From: Candidatus Zhuqueibacterota bacterium
Lineage (GTDB): Bacteria; Zhuqueibacterota; Zhuqueibacteria; Zhuqueibacterales; Geothermadaptataceae
Assembly (NCBI GenBank): GCA_015485525.1
Contig: WFTM01000484.1
Span: 1 to 41,264 of the forward strand
Direction of reading: 5' to 3'
DNA length: 41,264 nucleotides
The notes below the pieces were generated by a model. That model was not told the DNA's origin. It saw only the letters and a program-made list of their open reading frames with translations, and searched no databases. Below, piece after piece: positions 28,710 to 36,499 of the stretch; position 1 is the stretch's first letter; every line of letters starts with the position of its first letter. Made by a program: the position numbers and the translations under genes.

Positions 28710-29234
28710 ATGATGGAAAAGCAAATCGGCAACAGCAGAATCGTCCTTGTGCAGGGCGATATCACGGCACAAGATACCGATGCGATCGTTAATGCTGCGA
28801 ACAGCCGTTTGATTCTCGGCGGGGGTGTCGCCGGTGCCATCAGGAGCAAGGGCGGGCCGGACATTCAGAAGGCCTGCGATGCGATTGGCGGAACACCGGT
28901 GGGCACGGCTGTGATCACAACGGCCGGGCGGCTGCCCGCGCGCTATGTCATCCATGCTGTCGGCCCGAGAATGGGTGAGGGTGATGAAGATGCCAAACTG
29001 GCTTCTGCAACCCGTTCTGCTTTGCAGGTTGCTGAGAAAAACGGACTGAAGTCGGTGACATTTCCGGCCATCAGCACCGGAATTTTTGGTTTCCCCCTCG
29101 ATCGCTGTGCGGATATCATGCTGGCAACCACCAGGAACTGGCTGGCGGGCACGACCTCGATCGAGGAGGTGCGTTTCTGCTTATGGGAACAGGAAGCCTA
29201 CGACCTTTTTGCCCGCACACTGGAAAAACTCTGA
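28710..29234 (+). CDS. Macrodomain protein (O-acetyl-ADP-ribose deacetylase-like)
   Basis: The 174-residue protein is essentially one macrodomain, which binds ADP-ribose and often removes acyl or ADP-ribosyl groups. Motifs follow the MacroD/YmdB order: QGDIT (15-19), DAIVNAANSRLILGGGVAGAI (NAAN at 28-31, GGGV at 37-40), HAVGP, and FPAISTGIFGFPLD. The start at 28710 has GGAGG six bases upstream and comes 13 bp after the ggt stop, so it is probably in the same transcript, although a functional link with GGT is not obvious. Confidence 0.93.
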   Translation: MMEKQIGNSRIVLVQGDITAQDTDAIVNAANSRLILGGGVAGAIRSKGGPDIQKACDAIGGTPVGTAVITTAGRLPARYVIHAVGPRMGEGDEDAKLASATRSALQVAEKNGLKSVTFPAISTGIFGFPLDRCADIMLATTRNWLAGTTSIEEVRFCLWEQEAYDLFARTLEKL

Positions 29235-29264
29235 CTTCGAAACCGGGAAATGGAGGAGCATCAC

Positions 29265-29477
29265 ATGGAGCTCGAGCTGTTTGTCAAATTCGTCTTTTTT
29301 CTGATTTTCATCTATTCCGTCACCAACGGCGTCACCATCCTGCGCGATGGACAGGTTGGAGACCCCCGCGATCCTGCGAAAATCATCATCGGCAAGCCTG
29401 CGAAAATCATCGCTGTGATCCTGCTGCTGGTCGGTGTGCTGGCTGTCACGCTGATGCTGGTCGATCTGCCGCTGTGA
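29265..29477 (+). CDS. Small two-segment membrane protein
   Basis: The 70-residue protein has two hydrophobic helices (about 4-22 and 46-66) joined by a polar loop (GQVGDPRDPAKIIIGKPAK). No family is recognised. The ATG at 29265 sits about nine bases after GGAGGAG; an ATG at 29250 would overlap that site. It follows the macrodomain gene by 30 bp and may be cotranscribed. Confidence 0.6.
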   Translation: MELELFVKFVFFLIFIYSVTNGVTILRDGQVGDPRDPAKIIIGKPAKIIAVILLLVGVLAVTLMLVDLPL

Positions 29478-29632
29478 TTCGTCCTTGCTGTCACGCTGCG
29501 GGTGGCGCGCAGATGCTAAAAATCCGGGCTCGTGCTTTGGTGATGTTTTATTTGTTTACTATTCAGAAATTATACTCTTTATCTGGCAGTTCACAATCCC
29601 ATCTTTTTCTTTCGAACAGGAGGAGGAGCACA

Positions 29633-30103
29633 ATGTCAGATAAAAACGGACTCGGAACGGTGATGAAAAACTTTCTCATCATTGCTGCAGCGGTCATCGT
29701 CATCCGCCTGGTTCTGGAATTCATCGGAGCACCGGGCTGGCTTAACACTGTCTTCGGTGTAGCCTGGCTCTATTTCATCGTCCCGGTGTTTTTTGCCCGT
29801 GAAATCGTCACCAGCGGTGATGCAACCCCGATGAAAACCCTGGCGGTTTCACTGTTTTTCTACGCACTCTACACCCGGCTGATGGTTGCCGTGACATATA
29901 TGATGGCCTATGCCTTTAGCTGGCAGACCCCGCGTTTTTTGCTTGAAAACGGCGGTAATGTTGGCGAGGGTGTGACACCGCTGGACGGCTATCTCATCAT
30001 TCCGGCACGCAATATCCTGGTCTGGGTTGTCGCGGCGGTTCTGATCGGCATGTTGATCGGCTGGGTGACAACGTTGATCACGGGTAAAAAACAAACAGCG
30101 TAA
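29633..30103 (+). CDS. Membrane protein with four predicted helices
   Basis: The 156-residue protein has hydrophobic segments at about 12-30, 37-53, 65-90 and 127-149. A longer extracytoplasmic or cytoplasmic loop (FSWQTPRFLLENGGNVGEGVTPLDG) lies before the last segment. No conserved catalytic residues are visible and I do not recognise the family. The RBS is strong (AGGAGGAG seven bases ahead of the ATG). About 155 bp separates it from the previous small membrane protein, so it may have its own promoter. Confidence 0.65.
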   Translation: MSDKNGLGTVMKNFLIIAAAVIVIRLVLEFIGAPGWLNTVFGVAWLYFIVPVFFAREIVTSGDATPMKTLAVSLFFYALYTRLMVAVTYMMAYAFSWQTPRFLLENGGNVGEGVTPLDGYLIIPARNILVWVVAAVLIGMLIGWVTTLITGKKQTA

Positions 30104-30196
30104 ACCAGCCTGTTCACCTCATACAAGGAGAGCCATTCCGTGCAACTCCGGTTGAGATGAACTTCCCAGGTCTTTGTGAGAGAATATCGGTTGAAA

Positions 30197-30231
30197 CAAA
30201 AAAAGGCGGCCCGCAGGCTGCCTTTTTTGTT
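30197..30231. terminator. Bidirectional terminator between membrane protein and fabF
   Basis: AAAAAAGGC-G-GCC pairs with GGC-T-GCCTTTTTT around a short CCGCA-type loop, with T runs on both strands. It ends the plus-strand unit and the convergent fabF gene. Confidence 0.85.
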
Positions 30232-30253
30232 TGGGAAAACGTTTTATTCACGA

Positions 30254-31498
30254 TCATCCATCGTAACGTCCGAGGATGATCGAACTGTTGTGCCCGCCGA
30301 AGCCAAAGGAATTGGACATGGCGTATTCGACCGGGTATTCGGTCGATTCGTTGGGAACGCAATCGACATCGCATTCCGGGTCCTGGTTTTCGACATTGAT
30401 GGTCGGGTGTACCGTGCCGGTTCGCAATGTCTGGATCGTTGCGACCATTTCCAGCCCTCCGGAGGCTCCGAGGGCGTGGCCGAGCATCGATTTGGTCGAG
30501 CTGATTTTGATGTTCTTCGTGTGGCTGTTGAACAGTTTGTTGACTGCCTTGGCTTCAGCCACATCGCCGAGCGGGGTGCTGGTGGCGTGGGCATTGATAT
30601 AGTGAATGGCTTCCTTGTGCAGTCCTGCATCTTCGAGGGCATTTTTCATCGCCAGCACGATGCCGAGGCTGTCTGCCCGCGATTGTGTCATGTGATGGGC
30701 ATCGCTGCTCATACCACCGCCCAAGTAGCGGGCCAGAATTTTTGCCCCCCGGGCTTTGGCATGTTCTTCTTCTTCGAGAATGAAGACACCCGCTCCCTCA
30801 CCCATGACGAAACCATCTCTGTCTTTATCAAATGGACGGGAGGCTTTTTCTGGTTCATCGTTCCGGGTTGAGAGCGCGCGCAGGGCCTGGAACGCAGCCA
30901 GGCCGATCGCCTCGATCGTCGCTTCGCTGCCGCCGGCAAGCATGACATCTGCCTTGCCGATCCGGATAGTGTCAGCAGCAGAGATGATGGCGTGGTTGGC
31001 AGTTGTACAGGCCGCGGAAATAGAATAATTTGCCCCCATCCAGCCGATGCGACGGGCAACCTCTGCCGACGCCATGTTGGTGATGATCAGAGGAATGAAA
31101 AACGGCGACAGGCGTTTGGGCCCTTTTTCATAAAATTTGATCACGTTGTCGTAGAGAACTTCCCAGCCGCCCAGGCCGCTGCCGATGATGACACCACAGC
31201 GTTCCTTGTTCAGACCATTGTTCTCCACCCCGGCTGCTTCCATTGCTCTGGCCACGGCAGCAACTGCGAACTGGATGAAGCGGCTGGCGTGTTTGAGCTG
31301 TTTGGGCTCAAAGTAGGGAGATGGATCAAAATCAGAGACCGCGGCACCAAACCGTGTGTTGAATTTTGTGGTGTCGAAGCGGGTGATGGTCTTGACACCG
31401 GATGTGCCAGAAACGAGATTTTGCCAGTAGGAGTCGATATCGTGCCCGAGCGCGGAAACGATGCCCATGCCTGTGATAACTACATTCCTTTTGCCCAT
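30254..31498 (-). CDS. fabF: Beta-ketoacyl-ACP synthase II (KAS II)
   Basis: This cytoplasmic condensing enzyme of fatty-acid elongation joins malonyl-ACP to acyl-ACP. The 414-residue product has the thiolase-fold Cys-His-His triad: Cys164 in SISAACTTANHA, the His of NAHATSTPLGD, and the His of KSMLGHALGA. The conserved GFVMGEGAGVFILEE and the closing NSFGFGGHNSSIIL are also present. The residues after the active Cys (TTANH) differ from the usual ATG-N/A, a modest oddity. The start at 31498 (MGKRNVVITGMG) matches the family and lies six bases after AGGG; the ATG at 31504 is less likely. No acpP or other fab gene is adjacent. Confidence 0.95.
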   Translation of the reverse strand: MGKRNVVITGMGIVSALGHDIDSYWQNLVSGTSGVKTITRFDTTKFNTRFGAAVSDFDPSPYFEPKQLKHASRFIQFAVAAVARAMEAAGVENNGLNKERCGVIIGSGLGGWEVLYDNVIKFYEKGPKRLSPFFIPLIITNMASAEVARRIGWMGANYSISAACTTANHAIISAADTIRIGKADVMLAGGSEATIEAIGLAAFQALRALSTRNDEPEKASRPFDKDRDGFVMGEGAGVFILEEEEHAKARGAKILARYLGGGMSSDAHHMTQSRADSLGIVLAMKNALEDAGLHKEAIHYINAHATSTPLGDVAEAKAVNKLFNSHTKNIKISSTKSMLGHALGASGGLEMVATIQTLRTGTVHPTINVENQDPECDVDCVPNESTEYPVEYAMSNSFGFGGHNSSIILGRYDG

Positions 31499-32106
31499 TT
31501 TCATCCCTTGTCTTGTTGTAGAGCCTGCGGTGAGTCGGATGCTGCCCGCACGAATTCCCCGTCAGAGATTGCCCGCCCGGAATATCTGTGTTCCAAGATA
31601 CATCGGCCGTTTCAGCTAAAGTGAGAGGTCGGGCATGTGGTTAAGAAAAACCCCAAAATCCGAAAATATATTACGTAAACCAGCCATTGCCAGATGACTG
31701 TCAGGATGCATAAATCCGGAGAAAAGTTAACGCATCCCCCGAATCGTGACGTAAAAAACGCAGATTTCTGATCACGACGCTCTTATAATGCATACTCATT
31801 TACATACAGCCACCGGTAAATGCGGAGACAGCGTCAGACATTATGCGGGAGCAAGATGTGCCGGGGCGGCAGCGGCTCACGCCAGAAGGGCATTTTTCAG
31901 CCGCTACGCCACCCTATCCTAAAACAAGGGCCTCTGCCCGGTGAAATCAGACAGAGGCCGCAAAGGGTTGATAGACATGCAGTCTGAAAATTATCGATAT
32001 CCGTTATCCCGGGCAAAGCGAAGCGCTGTGCCGGAATTTTTTCGGGATGACTGCTCTCAGTTTTTGCTGCTCAGGCAGACTGGTGAAAAAGTGCAGCCGC
32101 GGATTG
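31499..32106. other. Gene-free spacer with a family B repeat
   Basis: No coding sequence is apparent in about 600 bp. The part next to fabF must carry its promoter, but no clear boxes stand out. The distal part contains the repeat at 31997-32100, which ends just before the stop codon of the selenoprotein candidate. Confidence 0.55.
31997..32100. repeat. Family B repeat core
   Basis: Blocks AGCGAAGCGCTGTGCCGGAAT, CGGGATGACTGCTCTC and CAGACTGGTGAAAAAGTGCAG follow in the same order as in the copy at 23707-23845. The terminal inverted repeat is missing at the right end, which abuts the adjacent gene. Confidence 0.65.
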
Positions 32107-33096
32107 TTACGGCACCTGCTGCCGCTTTGGTGCCGACCGTTTCGGCCGCGCATAGCGTGCCCTGGCTGCTTCTTCAAAACGTTTGAGAATATGTGCTACC
32201 TCGTCACTCGATTTGCGCACGCTGGTATCGAGTACGATAACCGATGCTTTGGCCTCAACACGATCGGCTTTTTTCTCCAGAGTGACAAAAGCCATTTCCC
32301 GACCACGGTCGCCCGGGCCGACCATGAGCATGCCACTGGCTGCATCGGTCTCGGTACGCATGGGCCTGCCCTCGCCACTGGAAAGAAAGAACAGGTCGAA
32401 ATCCTTGTACTGCTTTGCCAGTTTACGGGCTTCGGCACGCGGGCCGTGGAAAATCAGAATGCGGAAATCAACCTTTTCGTTATTAAATGCTGCGAGCGCT
32501 TTGTCGATTGTTTCCGCCACCGGCCCAATCCGGTAGTTGCGGAAGTAACCGTTATAGCGTTTGGAAATGGCCGACACCACGCCGATTTTAGCGCCGGCAC
32601 GTTTGATGACCTGAAACGGGCTCGTGATCGGTGCGCCGTCTTTGGTGGAGGCATTGCCGGTGAGGTAAACCGCCTTTTTCGGGCGCGGGCTTTTGAGCCA
32701 CTGAAAGGATGTGTCCGCAAGATCGCGCTTGCCGATCGCGATGAGATCGTATCCCAGTTCTTCCAGGGCTTCCCAGAGCATGGGTGTAAGCCAACCACGC
32801 CGCTTGCTGATAGACTCGCCCACATCACCGCCATCGACGAGCAGCAGGTCCGGGTAGAGTTTTTTCAGACTGTCGATTACTGTATATCGCCTGGCCAGAC
32901 CGCCACGCCTGCTGCCGCTTCAGCCACAGGGCAGGAAATAGCCGTGCGATGAGCTGCTGTACATGATGTGCAGCCGGACATCCTTGCCCTGTTTTGCCTG
33001 TCCCTGCATACCCGCCGCTGGGAGCAGAAAAATCAGCGCAAGAAATACAGTCGCATACATGCGTTTCTTCATCTTCATCACTTTGTTTCCGTTCAT
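32107..33096 (-). CDS. Candidate selenoprotein, UshA-like metallophosphoesterase-fold protein
   Basis: The frame from the ATG at 33096 (GGAG six bases upstream) to the stop at 32107 is open for 330 codons except for one TGA at codon 59 (32922-32920). The translation begins with a signal peptide (KRMYATVFLALIFLLPAAG) and reads HGYFLPCG-U-SGSRRGGLARR around the TGA. The same frame continues with LLLVDGGDVGES and YDLIAIGKRDL, as in 5'-nucleotidase/UshA-like proteins. In relatives I recall PCGC followed by GGLARR at this point, so the TGA stands where a Cys is expected. A hairpin resembling the fdhF SECIS lies at 32889-32908. The usual metal ligands are degenerate (SSHG for DTHG, GKRD for GNHE), so the protein may not be a nucleotidase; Cys57-x-Sec59 suggests redox chemistry (inference). 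Export to the periplasm is likely. A nonsense mutation is the main alternative. Confidence 0.8.
32889..32908 (-). promoter_or_regulatory. SECIS-like hairpin just after the in-frame TGA
   Basis: On the minus strand GCGTGGC-GGTCTG-GCCAGGC forms a seven-position stem with one G-G mismatch and the loop GGTCTG. The loop starts 18 nt after the TGA. In the E. coli fdhF SECIS, as I recall its sequence, the loop GGTCTG also starts 18 nt after the TGA, in the same codon register (Gly-Leu). This is the sort of signal that SelB recognises to insert selenocysteine. Confidence 0.8.
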
Positions 33097-33244
33097 CAGT
33101 AACTCCGTTTTTTACTGGTCCTGCGATAGCTCTCCGGAAAGCCAGCTTACCATTTTCTTCTTCCTGATTCCTGAAGTTGCCTCCCGGTTGATTACAATAC
33201 GCGCAGAATCCTGTTTTTGCTGCTGCTCGTTTTTTTCGCAAAAT

Positions 33245-33745
33245 TCAGGAGTGTTCAGGCTGCTTCGGTTTGCGAAAGCAAGCTACGAGCCAGATTGTCA
33301 ACGCGCTGATCGCCAGAATATATCCCGTGAGTAAGGCAAAGAACAAGGGCGGCAAAGTGTCTTTACCCTGCAGTATGCTCCGTGCTTGCAGCCAGAAAAT
33401 CGCAATAAATAAAAAGTTGGTCAGGCTTCCCATGGCAGCGAACATGTTTGCCAGCCTGGCACGCGACGCCGCCTCACGTTTTCCTGTAAACCAGTACTCC
33501 TTGTTCGGCACGTTGATCAGAGCGAGGGACCCCTTTTCAGCGAGATAGACTATTGCATAAAAAAGACCGGTGATGAGAACGAACAAGCCGGTGTTCAGCC
33601 ACATCATGGTATCTTTGCTTGCCCAGCGATCAGCTGCTCCTGAGAAGCCATAATGTATCGGTACGGTTTCGGGCAGCTGAGGGAGATAGTAAGCCCCTTG
33701 CATGATACCCCAGGATGCGGTCAACAGGAGAATGATCTTATGCAT
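33245..33745 (-). CDS. DUF1648-type integral membrane protein
   Basis: The 166-residue product has four hydrophobic segments (about 2-18, 47-68, 101-119 and 132-156). The N-terminal pattern LPQLPETVPIHYGFSGAADRWASKD is the DUF1648 signature (LP...P-HF/Y-G-GxxDRW). This family includes membrane components of SdpI-like immunity and sensing proteins, but the function here is unknown. GGAGGG lies just upstream of the ATG at 33745. It precedes the selenoprotein candidate by about 150 bp on the same strand; joint transcription is possible but not shown. Confidence 0.8.
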   Translation of the reverse strand: MHKIILLLTASWGIMQGAYYLPQLPETVPIHYGFSGAADRWASKDTMMWLNTGLFVLITGLFYAIVYLAEKGSLALINVPNKEYWFTGKREAASRARLANMFAAMGSLTNFLFIAIFWLQARSILQGKDTLPPLFFALLTGYILAISALTIWLVACFRKPKQPEHS

Positions 33746-34343
33746 GGCACCCTCCTTGAGCTAAAGGTGAACTTTGGCCATGATGGCAAATTTACGACCA
33801 TTCTGGCAGGATGTGTGAAAATTGAATATACAGGAAAATGGAGAAAAAAAGCATAATTTTTTCCTGTTGGTGGATAATTTTATGCAGTCATCGCATGCGA
33901 TCTGGTTTGCATGTGAACACAGAAATCACCGCCGCATCCGGGATGGCAGGCTGTCATTGAGATAATAAAAGGCCAGTGCTCATACGGCCGGAGCGTTGAG
34001 CGCGATTCCGGCAGGTGTTGGATTGAAAGCGTTCAATATCCACTGCTGCCGCGTATCGGTACCACAGATACGCGGGTTCCATGCCGGGATCGATTTACCC
34101 TCCGGTGGTGAAGAAAAATATAAGGCTCTTTCTTAAACCACGTGGGTTGATTTTCAGAATGGGCAAGCGGGGGAGCGCCCGGGATGTACCGCGACTTTCA
34201 TGTTGCGCAGTACGATACTTTTCGCTCTTCAGTATGGTTGGGTAGGAATGGCTGGATCGCGACATAAATGTCGTGGTACGAGTCGTGCTCTCATGCACAC
34301 CAAACCCAGCCCCCCAACCGCGCTCTTTTCTGCAGGGGGCCGG
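33746..34343. other. Gene-free spacer with small palindromes
   Basis: No coding sequence is convincing. The stretch contains an imperfect palindrome CGCGAC-TTTCAT-GTTGCG (34190-34207, then CAGTACGA) and the perfect CGACAT-AA-ATGTCG (34260-34273, then GGTACGA). Both are of the same style as the one at 15375-15390 (family C). Confidence 0.5.
34260..34273. repeat. Family C palindrome
   Basis: CGACATAAATGTCG is a perfect palindrome with an AA centre, followed by a TACGA block, as at 15375-15390. A looser relative sits 50 bp upstream. Confidence 0.5.
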
Positions 34344-35252
34344 TTAGTGCTCCCCGCCGGCATAGCGTTTTTCACCGGCTGTCACACGGAAGGGCAGCTT
34401 GTTCTGGTCAGGAGGTAACGGGCAGGTTGCAAAAACCGTGAAGGCACAGGGTGGGTTGTACGCTTTGTTGAAATCGATGACCACGGTGCCGCTGCTGTCC
34501 GGCCAGGGGAATTCGATGAAGCGGCCACCGCCGTAAGTTTCTTTGCCGTTGGTTTTATCAGCGAAGATGACGAACAGTTCCTCGTCCTCCGGCTCGGAGG
34601 TCGGTTCCAACCGATATTCTTTCCCCTGCCACTCAAAAACCACCACACCGGGACAGTTCTGCTCTATCGTGGTTCCGAGAATCGTCGGTACCGTGATTTT
34701 TTTCGGAGGATCATACGGTTCGAAACGCGCTGTGATGCGCCACAGAGTATCGATGGGGAAGGTTTCGATGCCGGCAAAGTTGGTCAGTGCTTCATTGCTG
34801 AAATCGCGCAGGCGCACAGCAAACTTGTCACCGCGTTTGATGATGAACCAGGCCAGTGAGCCATAGGTCAGTACAGTTGGATTGCCCATGAGATCGTAAC
34901 GCAGCAGCATAGTGTGCACCGGTTTGTCATTGTGCAACACAGTCACACCATCGGCGATCACAACGCTGACTCCCGAATCACTGAGGGTGAATGTGCCCGT
35001 GAACTCCGGCGCTTTGCCTTCCGGGAAGACAATGGCATTATCTTTTCCGCTCCCGAAACTGTTTTCACCGGGTTCGAGCCAGAATAAACCGGCAAGATTG
35101 AGCCAGCCCTTCTCGCTCAGTTGGTAGGCTTCCCTTTGCTGCTGCCATTTCTGAATCGAGGCGATATACTCGGGTTCGCCGCGGTCTGCGTTGCTGCATG
35201 CAACCAGTGTGAGCAGGCAGAACAGAACCGCGCAGTGGACTTGTGTACGCAT
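34344..35252 (-). CDS. DUF1684-family lipoprotein
   Basis: The 302-residue product has a lipoprotein signal (LLTLVACSN, Cys19). The DUF1684 marks are a first part with KGWLNLAGLFWLEPGENSFGS, and a C-terminal signature VVIDFNKAYNPPCAFTVFATCPLPPDQNKLPFRVTAGEKRY. The biochemical role of this family is not known to me. The mature protein is beta-rich and would face the periplasm or cell surface. The ATG at 35252 has GGAGGG ten bases upstream. No operon partner is evident; the next gene upstream is 245 bp away. Confidence 0.9.
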   Translation of the reverse strand: MRTQVHCAVLFCLLTLVACSNADRGEPEYIASIQKWQQQREAYQLSEKGWLNLAGLFWLEPGENSFGSGKDNAIVFPEGKAPEFTGTFTLSDSGVSVVIADGVTVLHNDKPVHTMLLRYDLMGNPTVLTYGSLAWFIIKRGDKFAVRLRDFSNEALTNFAGIETFPIDTLWRITARFEPYDPPKKITVPTILGTTIEQNCPGVVVFEWQGKEYRLEPTSEPEDEELFVIFADKTNGKETYGGGRFIEFPWPDSSGTVVIDFNKAYNPPCAFTVFATCPLPPDQNKLPFRVTAGEKRYAGGEH

Positions 35253-35497
35253 GGTAAATTATCCCTCCGGTGTGTTGCGTTGTGAAAACGCTGTCGTGCT
35301 GCGAGCAGGGGACTGGTATGATTTGCACTCACCACTTTCCGTACCTGCCCGACGGAATTACGAAAGAAAGTGGGGCCGGAAAAGCTGGCCTGATAGCGGG
35401 ATTATTTTTGTGAATTTAACAGGAGGAGTCAAGGGAAAACAGCTCAACGCGGGTTATCGGGACGTGTTTTCAGAACGCGCGAGTGCACGGGTTCAGG

Positions 35498-36259
35498 CTA
35501 AAACGGCAACACCAGCATAGCCATCAGGGTGATTTTGAAGCCATCGATGTTGCTGCGCAACCCGGCATACGGTATGCCGGCTGCATAGCTGATATAGTCC
35601 GCGGGGAAGATGCTGAATTCGCCCAGTCGGGCATTTTTGGCCTGGTCAAGTAAAAACGAGTCGCTGCCACCAGTATATACCGGCAGCGTCAATCGCAGGA
35701 TGAACAGCAACGGTTCGCGGATATACCCCGCGCTGAAGCCGACATCATAGGCGATGGCCGGCGTGCTCTTGTATGTTCCGGAGAGAGTTTTTTCCAGCTT
35801 GCCCGGAGTCCCGCCGCTGTAGCTACTCTCCATGGTGATACTTCGTCTGAGGGAGAGGACGAACAGTGCGTTGATAAAGTGATTCCCCATACCAAGGCCG
35901 TACTCACCTTCAAGTGTGATGCGGTTGAACGTCAGCAGCAGATTGCGCCTGTCGCCGTTGTTGAAATCAGCCCAGTCCTGGCTTTGCCAGCCCTGCGAGG
36001 CGATGGTAAGAGCCATGCTGTGCTCCGCGACGGTGCGCAGACCGACTTCCCAGCGCAGGCCGGCAGGGCCGTCAAAACCGCGGAATGTCTGGTACAGGTC
36101 TGCAGCATTGACCTGCCCGTAGCTCTCGCGAAAACGGTTCAGCTCCTGATTGTCGAGCATGAGCAACCCGAGCCCGCTGCCGACAGTAACGTATCGCTGG
36201 GCGCTGGCTGTCGGTGTCAGGGAAAATAGAAGCACCAGCGTAGCGAGTAAAAAAATCAT
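35498..36259 (-). CDS. Predicted outer-membrane beta-barrel protein
   Basis: The product (about 253 residues) has a signal peptide (MIFLLATLVLLFSLTPTASAQ). The mature part alternates hydrophobic and polar residues in many short strands (AGLRWEVGLRTVAEHSMALTIA, ITLEGEYGLGMGNHFINALFVLS). It ends in a strand with terminal Phe (ITLMAMLVLPF), the usual C-terminal signal for BAM-mediated insertion. No family is recognised. GGAGGA lies right upstream of the ATG at 36259; a GTG at 36262 is an alternative start. Confidence 0.65.
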   Translation of the reverse strand: MIFLLATLVLLFSLTPTASAQRYVTVGSGLGLLMLDNQELNRFRESYGQVNAADLYQTFRGFDGPAGLRWEVGLRTVAEHSMALTIASQGWQSQDWADFNNGDRRNLLLTFNRITLEGEYGLGMGNHFINALFVLSLRRSITMESSYSGGTPGKLEKTLSGTYKSTPAIAYDVGFSAGYIREPLLFILRLTLPVYTGGSDSFLLDQAKNARLGEFSIFPADYISYAAGIPYAGLRSNIDGFKITLMAMLVLPF

Positions 36260-36299
36260 CACTCCTCCCTTTCAGAGCACGAGTGGTGTCAAAAATTTT

Positions 36300-36349
36300 A
36301 TCTCGTCACACCGCTCCTGCGGTGTGACGTCGCTCCTGCGGTGTGACGT
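36300..36349. repeat. Family A palindrome with a tandem half-copy
   Basis: CGTCACACCGC-TCCT-GCGGTGTGACG (36304-36329) is a perfect inverted repeat like those at 13483 and 15267. It is followed at once by a duplicated right half (CGCTCCTGCGGTGTGACGT, 36331-36349). The second hairpin of the full element is missing. Confidence 0.75.
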
Positions 36350-36499
36350 ACCTGTTGCCGCCCCGGTGGCGGTGCACAAGCGAAACGAGATGCCTCATCT
36401 CCAGACCATCGGCCCTAAGCGCTTCCCCTGCTTCGCTATGCCGGGCTGACAGATGTCGATGCCCTTCCAGCCCGAACCGGCATTCGTGAACACGTGCGG

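Noticed and set aside
32107-32823. The 238-codon frame after the TGA as a complete gene
   Set aside because: It would lack a signal peptide and begin in the middle of a conserved region. The frame upstream of the TGA is clearly the same gene.
32107-33096. Pseudogene with a nonsense mutation
   Set aside because: This cannot be excluded, but the single TGA sits at an expected Cys, is followed by a correctly spaced SECIS-like hairpin, and the rest of the frame is intact.
32825-33241. A 138-codon minus-strand frame beginning MRKKRAAAKTG
   Set aside because: It overlaps the N-terminal half of the selenoprotein candidate in another frame and has no domain. The candidate's frame has the RBS, signal peptide and family motifs.
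36300-36349. Possible CRISPR-like repeats
   Set aside because: There are only two partial, directly adjacent copies with no spacer; it is a duplicated arm of a palindrome.
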